DNA from: JBKHJZ01 sp046537875
GTDB taxonomy: Bacteria > Actinomycetota > Acidimicrobiia > Acidimicrobiales > VFJN01
Length of the DNA: 49,052 nucleotides
Reading direction: 5' to 3'
NCBI GenBank assembly: GCA_046537875.1
Contig: JBKHJZ010000006.1
Coordinates: 1 to 49,052 of the forward strand
Of the stretch, positions 8,458 to 14,320 are shown piece by piece; within the stretch, counting starts at the first letter, position 1, and each line of letters begins with the position of its first letter. The notes beneath the pieces are model-generated. The model had not been told where the DNA came from and made no database searches. It saw only the letters and a program-made list of their open reading frames with translations. A program made the translations under genes and the position numbers.

Positions 8458-8879
8458 GCGATCCCGTCGCCCTGCTGCCGCACCGGCCACCGTTCCGCTT
8501 CGTCGACCGCGTCGACGAGCTGGTGCCCGGCGAGCGGGCCCACGCCAGCTACCTGGTCACCGGCGACGAGCCGTTCCTCGCGGGCCACTTCCCGGGAAAC
8601 CCCGTCTTCCCGGGGGTGCTCCAGCTGGAGGCGCTCGCCCAGGCCGGCGCAGTCGCGCTCCTGGCCCACGAGCGCTACGCCGGCTCGCTCCCCCTGTTCG
8701 GCGGCGTCGAGGGCGTGCGGTTCCGCCGCCAGGTGCGGCCCGGCGACGAGATCTCCCTCGCCGTCGAGCTCGAGCGGCTGTCGGCCCGCGGGGGGTGGGG
8801 CACGGGGACGGCCACGGTCGACGGGCGCCGGTGCTGCCAGGCCCGGCTGCTCTTCGTGCTGGCCCCTCTGCCACGATGA
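8454..8879 (+). CDS. fabZ: 3-hydroxyacyl-ACP dehydratase, FabZ-like
   Basis: Hotdog-fold dehydratase of 141 residues that removes water from 3-hydroxyacyl-ACP. The family signature LLPHRPPFRFVDRV opens the protein. The catalytic His45 is in GHFPGNPVFPGV and the acidic partner Glu59 in LQLEALAQAG. GTG start overlapping the fabI stop by four bases. With fabD, H, G, F, I and acpP this makes the operon a complete FAS II elongation set. A related thioesterase is less likely given the HFPGNP motif. Confidence 0.92.
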   Translation: MSDPVALLPHRPPFRFVDRVDELVPGERAHASYLVTGDEPFLAGHFPGNPVFPGVLQLEALAQAGAVALLAHERYAGSLPLFGGVEGVRFRRQVRPGDEISLAVELERLSARGGWGTGTATVDGRRCCQARLLFVLAPLPR

Positions 8880-8883
8880 CGGG

Positions 8884-9750
8884 GTGACCGCCCCGGACGC
8901 CCCGGACGCCGCCAACACCCCCGATACCCCCGACGGATCCGTCAGCCGCGACACCCGCGAGGCCCCCGGCACCACCGCCGCCCCTAGCCTGCCGGCCGCC
9001 GAGCGCGCCGACCTGGAGCTCGCGATCGACATCGTGCGGGCGGCCGGCGATGCGACGCTCGCCTGGTTCGCCAGCACGGACCTGGCCGTCGAGCGCAAGG
9101 CGGACGGCACCCCGGTCACCGCCGCCGACCGGGCGGCGGAGCGCCTCGTTCGGGAGATGCTCGCCGAGCGCTGTCCGGGCGACGGCGTGCTCGGCGAGGA
9201 GGAGCCCGAGGCCCCCGGCACCACCGGCCGGCGCTGGATCGTCGACCCCATCGACGGAACCAAGGCGTTCACCCGGGGTGTCCCGCTCTACTCCACGCTG
9301 CTCGCCCTCGAGGACGACCACGGGCCGGCGGTCGGCGTGATCGGGCTCCCCGCCCTCGGCCAGGTGGTCTACGCCGGGCGCGGCCTCGGCTGCTTCGCCG
9401 ACGGCCGCCCCGCCCGCGTCAGCGACACGCCGGCGCTCGACGGCGCGTACCTGATGAGCAGCAGCTACTCGCACTGGGACGACCACGCGCTGCTGGCGGT
9501 GAAGCACGCCGGCTGCCACCTGCGCACCTGGGGGGACGGCTACGGCTACGCGCTGGTCGCCACCGGCCGGGCCGACGCGATGGTCGACCCCAGCGTCGAG
9601 CTGTACGACGTCGCGCCCATGCCGGTCGTCCTCGCCGAGGCCGGCGGACGGTTCACCAGCGTGTCGGGGGCACCGGGGGCCCGGGGTGGGAGCGGTGTGG
9701 CCACCAACGGCCTGCTCCACGACGCGCTGCTGGGCGCGCTCGCCGGGTGA
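8884..9750 (+). CDS. hisN: Inositol monophosphatase-family phosphatase, probable histidinol-phosphatase
   Basis: Magnesium-dependent phosphatase of the IMPase fold, 288 residues. Metal-binding motifs are present: GEEE (104-107) and DPIDGTKAF (121-129), whose TKAF and the later WGDGYGYALVATGRADAMVDP are features of HisN-type histidinol-phosphatases. In the usual WDxA motif the Trp is replaced (YDVA). The first about 40 residues are low-complexity and rich in Asp, Pro and Thr; a later start is possible. GTG start 4 bases after the fabZ stop, so it may be the last gene of the FAS operon, although a histidine biosynthesis role has no evident link to it. A different sugar or inositol phosphate substrate cannot be excluded. 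Confidence 0.82.
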   Translation: MTAPDAPDAANTPDTPDGSVSRDTREAPGTTAAPSLPAAERADLELAIDIVRAAGDATLAWFASTDLAVERKADGTPVTAADRAAERLVREMLAERCPGDGVLGEEEPEAPGTTGRRWIVDPIDGTKAFTRGVPLYSTLLALEDDHGPAVGVIGLPALGQVVYAGRGLGCFADGRPARVSDTPALDGAYLMSSSYSHWDDHALLAVKHAGCHLRTWGDGYGYALVATGRADAMVDPSVELYDVAPMPVVLAEAGGRFTSVSGAPGARGGSGVATNGLLHDALLGALAG

Positions 9751-9756
9751 GCGTCG

Positions 9757-9800
9757 CGACATCCCGGGTTCGGGCCGGGAGGGACGGCGCGGGGATGTCG
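9757..9800. terminator. Inverted repeat between convergent hisN and corA
   Basis: A perfect 9-base inverted repeat, CGACATCCC (9757-9765) and GGGATGTCG (9792-9800), with a GC-rich loop, lies between the two convergent genes. It could serve as a bidirectional terminator. No U-tract follows on either strand, so efficiency is uncertain. Confidence 0.45.
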
Positions 9801-9834
9801 GTGGGCGGGCGGGCGGCGGGCCGCGCCCGGCCGG

Positions 9835-10809
9835 TCAGATCCAGCCCCGGCGGTGCAGGTACCGGAACAGCACCACCGCGATCAGCACCATGAGCCCGAT
9901 GGCCGCCGGGTAGGCCCAGGGCTCGTCGAGCTCCGGCATGTTCCGGAAGTTCATCCCCCAGACCGCGGCCAGCATCGTGGGCACGGCGGCGATCGCCACC
10001 CACCCGGCGATCGTGCGCATGTCGTCGTTCTGTTGCATCTGGATCTGGGCCGTGTTCACGTCCAGCACGTCGGTCAGCAGCTGGCGCTGGATGTCGATCC
10101 GGCCCAGGACCCGGTGCAGGTGGTCGGCGACGTCCCGGAAGTAGTGGCCGAGCTCGACGTGGGCGTACGGGTGACGCCCCTGCTGCAGGCGCTCGAGCGG
10201 CTCGAGGAGCGGATCGACGTTGCGGTACATGTCGAGCACCTGGCGCTTCAACCGGTAGATGCGGGCGGCCGAGTTGGTCCGCTGCGGCGAGAACACCTGG
10301 GCCTCGATCTCGGCGATGTCCTTGTCGAGGCCGTCGAGCACCGGCCCGTAGTCGTCGACGATGTGGTCCACCACCGCGTGCACCGCGGCGATCGGGCCGA
10401 GCGCCAGCTTGGCCGGGTCGCTCTCGAGCCGCTCCCGCGCCGTGGCCAGCGCGCTCGCCTCGCCGTGCCGCACGGTCACCACGAAGCCCTCGCCCGCGAA
10501 CACGAGGACCTCCGACAGCTCCACCGCTTCCCGGACGTCGTCGTAGCGGGCGGTCTTCACGACCACGAACAGCATGTCGCCGTACAGCTCGAGCTTCGGG
10601 CGCTGGTGGGCGTGGATCGCGTCCTCCACCGCCAGCGGGTGCAGGTCGAAGTGGCCGACCACGTCGTCGAACTCGCGCTCGGTCGGCTCGTGGAGGCCCA
10701 CCCACACGAAGCTCTCCGGATCGCCGTGCGCGGCCGCGATCGCCGCGTCGAGGTCGAGCGTCCCCGGCCGCCGCTCGCCCTTCGTGTACACCGCGCAATC
10801 GACGATCAC
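9835..10809 (-). CDS. corA: CorA-family magnesium/divalent cation transporter
   Basis: Pentameric inner-membrane channel for Mg2+ or related divalent ions. 324 residues: a large cytoplasmic alpha/beta and helical domain, then two C-terminal membrane helices at about 263-287 and 298-318. The family signature GMN is present, as WGMNFRNMPEL at the end of the first helix (Trp where Tyr is usual). The short positively charged tail (HRRGWI) is typical. GTG at 10809 is chosen because conserved sequence (IVDCAVYTKGER) starts there, and a CACAAT hexamer lies 7 bases upstream, consistent with a leaderless mRNA. Open frame further upstream is low-complexity. Confidence 0.92.
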   Translation of the reverse strand: MIVDCAVYTKGERRPGTLDLDAAIAAAHGDPESFVWVGLHEPTEREFDDVVGHFDLHPLAVEDAIHAHQRPKLELYGDMLFVVVKTARYDDVREAVELSEVLVFAGEGFVVTVRHGEASALATARERLESDPAKLALGPIAAVHAVVDHIVDDYGPVLDGLDKDIAEIEAQVFSPQRTNSAARIYRLKRQVLDMYRNVDPLLEPLERLQQGRHPYAHVELGHYFRDVADHLHRVLGRIDIQRQLLTDVLDVNTAQIQMQQNDDMRTIAGWVAIAAVPTMLAAVWGMNFRNMPELDEPWAYPAAIGLMVLIAVVLFRYLHRRGWI

Positions 10810-10816
10810 CGGGACG

Positions 10817-10822
10817 ATTGTG
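10817..10822 (-). promoter_or_regulatory. Candidate -10 hexamer of corA (leaderless)
   Basis: CACAAT on the minus strand, 7 bases before the GTG start of corA. The spacing would place transcription initiation at or next to the start codon. Confidence 0.35.
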
Positions 10823-10956
10823 GCCCACGAGGGCGGCGCCCACGATCCCGCCCACCCGGAGCGCCCCGGCGCGCGCCCGCTCAGGGCGGCCGGCACGTCC
10901 CCCGGACCACACCCGCCGGCCGGTCGATGCGCCGCACCCACCGTGGCGGGCCCGCA

Positions 10957-11949
10957 TCACCCGCCGTCGAAGACCGCGCCCGTCACCCCCACCCGCGCCA
11001 GCTCGTGCAGGAACGGCACCGGATCCACCAGCCCGGCCAGACCGGCGGCTCCGGGCCGCGTCGTGCGCCCGGCCAGGATCCAGCGGGCGGTCACCGCCGC
11101 CACCGTGCCCGCCGCCAACGCGGGCCGGTCGACCGAGCCGTACACGAGCGTGTCCCGCACCTGGCCACGCCGCCCACGCACCTCCACCCGGAGGCCCCCG
11201 ATCAGGCCTTCCGGGTGGGGCGGCCGCAGCATCGGGAGCCCGACGGTCAGCCGGTCCCGACGGGTCGCCGCCATCCGAGCGGTCACCTTGGACACGCCGG
11301 GGATCTCCGGGACGAGCAACAGGGCGTCGGGCAACGCCGCCCGGTAGCAGTCGGCGCCACCGATCGGGTCGGGGAAGAACGACAGCTCGCGGCCCGAGCG
11401 TGGGGGTCGCCGACGCCAGGCGTGGTCGCGCCAGTCGAGGCCGATCCCCCGGAGGGCGCTGTGGTGCTGGCGGGCACAGGCCGGGCCGCCCGTGCCGTGG
11501 TGGGCCACGTGCACCTCGTCGACCGTGTCGAACGCGCTCGCTGCGTGCCGGGCCAACACGCACGAGAGGCCGGGAGCGAAGCCGGCGCCCACCGCCACCA
11601 CCACACCCCGCTCGTACGCCTCGGCGTCGAGGTCGAGCATCGCCTCGACCGGGGCCACCCCGTCGGCGACCGACACGACGTGCCGCCCGGCGCGGACCGC
11701 CCGCCGGGCGAGGTGCGGATGCGTGGCCGCGGGCGAGGCGAGCACCACGAGGTCGGCGCGGCGCACCTTCGGGTCGGCCACCGCCTCGGCACGGGCGCCC
11801 AGCGACCGGGCGACTGCGTCCCGGCGCTTCGCCCGGCGATCGGCGACCAGCAACCGGTCGAGTGCCAGGTCGTCGCCCTCGGCGGCCGAGATCAGGTGAC
11901 GGCCGACCCGGGCACCCACCAGCCCGGCACCCACCAGAAGGATGCGCAC
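10957..11949 (-). CDS. Saccharopine dehydrogenase-like NAD(P)-binding protein
   Basis: A 330-residue oxidoreductase-like protein. The N-terminus has a Rossmann motif (RILLVGAGLVGARVGRHL) followed by a DRR acidic/basic stretch and the LVVLASPAATHPHLARRAVRAGRHVVSVAD region typical of saccharopine dehydrogenase/homoserine dehydrogenase-like folds. A later VGAGFAPGLSCVLARH segment matches the GxxPG region of the family. The substrate is not evident. GTG start 11949, 4 bases after the stop of the small ORF upstream, and no strong ribosome binding site is seen, so translation may be coupled. Confidence 0.75.
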   Translation of the reverse strand: MRILLVGAGLVGARVGRHLISAAEGDDLALDRLLVADRRAKRRDAVARSLGARAEAVADPKVRRADLVVLASPAATHPHLARRAVRAGRHVVSVADGVAPVEAMLDLDAEAYERGVVVAVGAGFAPGLSCVLARHAASAFDTVDEVHVAHHGTGGPACARQHHSALRGIGLDWRDHAWRRRPPRSGRELSFFPDPIGGADCYRAALPDALLLVPEIPGVSKVTARMAATRRDRLTVGLPMLRPPHPEGLIGGLRVEVRGRRGQVRDTLVYGSVDRPALAAGTVAAVTARWILAGRTTRPGAAGLAGLVDPVPFLHELARVGVTGAVFDGG

Positions 11950-11953
11950 GGCG

Positions 11954-12091
11954 CTACCGCAGATCGGGACCGGAGAGCTCGCGCCAGCCCCCCGTCTGGG
12001 GCGGCGTGCCCCCGGAGCCCCGCAGCCGCAGCACCAGCGCGATGACACCGGCGATGCCCACAGCGGCGAGTGCGCGACGGAGGAGTGCCAT
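11954..12091 (-). CDS. 45-residue single-span membrane protein directly after tRNA-Ile
   Basis: A short reading frame, ATG at 12091 to TAG at 11954-11956. Residues 4-21 are a hydrophobic segment (RRALAAVGIAGVIALVLR) that could span the membrane, followed by a polar tail ending in GGWRELSGPDLR. The ATG lies only 3 bases after the tRNA-Ile discriminator base, leaving no room for a separate ribosome binding site; processing at the tRNA 3' end would give a nearly leaderless message. The next gene begins 4 bases after the stop. High third-position GC supports coding, but the short length leaves doubt. No function known to me. Confidence 0.5.
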   Translation of the reverse strand: MALLRRALAAVGIAGVIALVLRLRGSGGTPPQTGGWRELSGPDLR

Positions 12092-12094
12092 GCG

Positions 12095-12168
12095 TGGGGC
12101 TAGCTGGAATCGAACCAGCGACCTCACCCTTATCAGGGGTGCGCTCTGACCGACTGAGCTATAGCCCC
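12095..12168 (-). tRNA. tRNA-Ile (anticodon GAT)
   Basis: A complete cloverleaf of 74 bases on the minus strand. The acceptor stem pairs GGGGCTA with TAGCCCC. The D arm pairs GCTC with GAGC. The anticodon stem CACCC/GGGTG encloses loop CTGATAA with anticodon GAT. The T arm pairs GCTGG with CCAGC around TTCGATT. The discriminator is A and CCA is not encoded. A tRNA-Ile after gyrA and the DUF3566 gene is also found in mycobacteria; the tRNA-Ala that follows there is not present here. Confidence 0.98.
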
Positions 12169-12186
12169 TCAGCGCGAGAGGCGAGG

Positions 12187-13464
12187 TTATCGCCGCCGGG
12201 CGGCGACGGTCGAACCACGCCGCGACCGGCCGGCGGGCTCGGCCACCACTGTATGGCGCACACCGCCGGTCACCTCGTTGAGCAGGTTGAGCAGCACCAC
12301 CATCAGGACGGTGCCGATCGACCCGGCGACCACCAGCACGCCACCACCGATGGCGGCGGCCCGCCAGAGGACACCGTCATCGATCTCGAACCCGCCGACC
12401 AGCACCTCGCCGGCGGGGCACTCCTGGTCGGTCTCGAAGGCGACGTCCTCCGGCACATCGCTCTCCTCCACGCACGACCCGTACGCCCCCAACCGGGTGA
12501 TGAAGCCCTCGATCGAATCGATCGCCCCCGCCGACCGGCCGATGTTCCAGAGGATGGTGCCGGCGACCAGCACCACCAGGAAGGTGCAGAGATAGAAGAG
12601 CACCGCGACCTTGAACACCGACCACGGGCTCACCGTCAGGAGGCGCTGGGTGATCCGCAGCCCCCGTTGCTGCGCCGGGCGCCGCTCCCCCGCACGCGCC
12701 CGCCGGGTGGCCGGTGCGGACGCCACGGGCGGCTGCTCGAGCGTGGGCGGGCCCGCCGGCGCCGCGCCCCCGTAGGGCACCGTCGCCTGCGGGGCGATCT
12801 CGGCGATCAGCGTCTCGTCGATCGCCTCGGCCGGAGCGGTCGCACCGATCAGCGTCTCGTCACCGATCACATCCGCCGGCGCCGTGGCACCCAGCACGCT
12901 GTCGTCGAACCCCGCCTCCTCACCGACCGCATCCGCCGACGCCGCCGCACCCGACCGCCACTCATCCGCCCCCGACCCCGGCTCCTCACCGACCGCATCC
13001 GCCGAGTCCGTGGCGCCGAGCGTGGTGTCGTCCGGTGGCGAACCCGACCCACCGGCGTCCGACATCGGGGGCGCCGTCCGGACCGGCTGATCCGCACCAC
13101 CGTCGGTGTCCCCGGACGGTGGTTCGTCGTGATCGTCCGTTCGGATCTCGTCGAGATCGTCGCGAGTGCCGGCCTCGTCGAGGTCATCGAGGTGGTCGCG
13201 CCCGGTGTCGCCAGCGATCTCCGGCGCCGGCTCGACCACGCCCCCGTCGTCGGGCGTCGCCCCCCCGCCCACCTCGGCGGTCGATCCCGACCCGCCGGGG
13301 CGCCCGGTGTCGGCGGCCGGCTCTGCGGCGGCCGCCGGATCGACCTCTGTGGGTGGCCCGTCGGGCGGCGGCCCGTCGCCACCGCCATCATCGGGCCGGC
13401 CGGCGACCTCGTCGTGACGCGCGGGGGTGCCGCCGGTGGTCGATCCGGGCGTCTCAGCCGACAT
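12187..13464 (-). CDS. DUF3566 membrane protein with long disordered N-terminus
   Basis: 425 residues. The C-terminal about 140 residues are the DUF3566 domain: LRITQRLLTVSPWSVFKVA leads into a first membrane helix (VLFYLCTFLVVLVAGTILW), then a soluble loop with GAIDSIEGFI, and a second helix (AAAIGGGVLVVAGSIGTVLMVVL). The family sits next to gyrA in many actinobacteria (Rv0007 in M. tuberculosis). The first about 270 residues are acidic and low in complexity, with imperfect repeats around ADAVGEE, GATAPAD and ETLI. Two Cys in the loop (CVEESD, QECPAGE) might form a disulfide. The ATG at 13464 is preceded by TAGACT with a 7-base gap, suggesting a leaderless mRNA. Confidence 0.88.
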   Translation of the reverse strand: MSAETPGSTTGGTPARHDEVAGRPDDGGGDGPPPDGPPTEVDPAAAAEPAADTGRPGGSGSTAEVGGGATPDDGGVVEPAPEIAGDTGRDHLDDLDEAGTRDDLDEIRTDDHDEPPSGDTDGGADQPVRTAPPMSDAGGSGSPPDDTTLGATDSADAVGEEPGSGADEWRSGAAASADAVGEEAGFDDSVLGATAPADVIGDETLIGATAPAEAIDETLIAEIAPQATVPYGGAAPAGPPTLEQPPVASAPATRRARAGERRPAQQRGLRITQRLLTVSPWSVFKVAVLFYLCTFLVVLVAGTILWNIGRSAGAIDSIEGFITRLGAYGSCVEESDVPEDVAFETDQECPAGEVLVGGFEIDDGVLWRAAAIGGGVLVVAGSIGTVLMVVLLNLLNEVTGGVRHTVVAEPAGRSRRGSTVAARRR

Positions 13465-13471
13465 CGCGGCG

Positions 13472-13477
13472 AGTCTA
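13472..13477 (-). promoter_or_regulatory. Candidate -10 hexamer of the DUF3566 gene (leaderless)
   Basis: TAGACT on the minus strand ends 7 bases before the ATG at 13464. This fits an actinobacterial TANNNT -10 element with initiation at the start codon. Confidence 0.5.
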
Positions 13478-13529
13478 CGGCAGGATCCGCGCAGGTCTCC
13501 CCACGCCACGGGCTCCGAACCGGGCCGGG

Positions 13530-14180
13530 TCAGGTCCCGCAGACCACGAAGTGGACGGGATCGGCGCGCGGCAACGGCCGGCAGAGCCCGGCCGCCGGTG
13601 CCACGGCGGCCAGTGCCCCGGCCACACCCGCGGTCACGTCGATCGCCACCCCTCGCTCGTGATCGGACGTGCCCGGCCTGGCCACCGGGTACGGGTTCGC
13701 GTGACGGCGGTCCCACAAAGCCTGTTGCTCCGCGCGCGTGCGCAGCCCCGACACCACCGGTACCGGGTCGCCGAGCAGCGCGTCCGCCCGCGCCAGCGCC
13801 GCCAGCATGGCCGGCGACAGCCCCGCCCGTTCACCACCCGCGGACGATCCTGCGGCCGATCCCGCCGCGATGCCCCGGGCACGGGCACGGGCCGTGACGC
13901 CCTCGACCTCCACCCGCACGACCACCTCGCCGTCGTGCTCGGCGATCTCGACCAGGACCGCCCGGTTCGCCCGGGCGACCGACCGGGCGGCCTCCGGGCC
14001 CTCGACCGCGGCCGCCAGTGCGGCGGCGTCGGCGGCGGTGCGGGCCTGGGCACGCGCCGCCAGCGCCCGACCCACGGGCGCCAACGCCATCAGCCCGATC
14101 GCGGCCAGCCCGACCATCGCCGCCGCCAGGGGCACGACCTGCCCGCGGTCGTCCCGCACGCCGCGCTGCGTCGTGCGCAT
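13530..14180 (-). CDS. Fusion of a TadE/TadG-like N-terminus with an M15 (VanY-type) peptidase domain
   Basis: 216 residues with two recognisable parts. Residues 10-60 read as the N-terminal segment of TadE/TadG-like pilus proteins: DRGQVVPLAAAMVGLAAIGL, a membrane helix, then ARAQARTAADAAALAAA. Residues about 121-216 resemble D-Ala-D-Ala carboxypeptidases: SGLRTRAEQQALW, then the zinc motif S-x-H-x2-G-x-A-x-D (His174, Asp181), and a final DPVH where the family has ExxH (Asp207 instead of Glu, His210 the third zinc ligand). It would sit in the membrane with the peptidase outside. GGGGAGGTG is 5 bases before the ATG. It lies between gyrA and the DUF3566 gene on the same strand. Activity with Asp in place of the catalytic Glu is uncertain. 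Confidence 0.75.
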   Translation of the reverse strand: MRTTQRGVRDDRGQVVPLAAAMVGLAAIGLMALAPVGRALAARAQARTAADAAALAAAVEGPEAARSVARANRAVLVEIAEHDGEVVVRVEVEGVTARARARGIAAGSAAGSSAGGERAGLSPAMLAALARADALLGDPVPVVSGLRTRAEQQALWDRRHANPYPVARPGTSDHERGVAIDVTAGVAGALAAVAPAAGLCRPLPRADPVHFVVCGT

Positions 14181-14260
14181 GGCACCACCTCCCCTGCGCC
14201 GCGCAGGACGCGCGGCACCGACCCTGTTCGGGAGGGGAAGTGGCGAACGTGACCGTCACT

Positions 14261-14320
14261 CCCTGTGGATCGACCGGTGTGGGGAGCGGCCCGGGGTTCG
14301 GCAGGTGTCGATCTACAGGG
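14261..14320 (-). terminator. Long imperfect hairpin at the gyrA stop codon
   Basis: CCCTGTGGATCGAC (14261-14274) pairs with GTCGATCTACAGGG (14307-14320), 13 of 14 positions matching, with a 32-base loop. The right arm contains the gyrA TAG stop. It may end the gyrB-gyrA transcript or protect its 3' end; no U-tract follows on the minus strand. The left arm contains TGTGGATCG, resembling a DnaA box. Confidence 0.45.

Noticed and set aside
9653..11563. 636-codon minus-strand frame overlapping corA and the dehydrogenase gene
   Set aside because: It is the out-of-register shadow of two well supported genes and is Arg/Pro/Gly-rich throughout.
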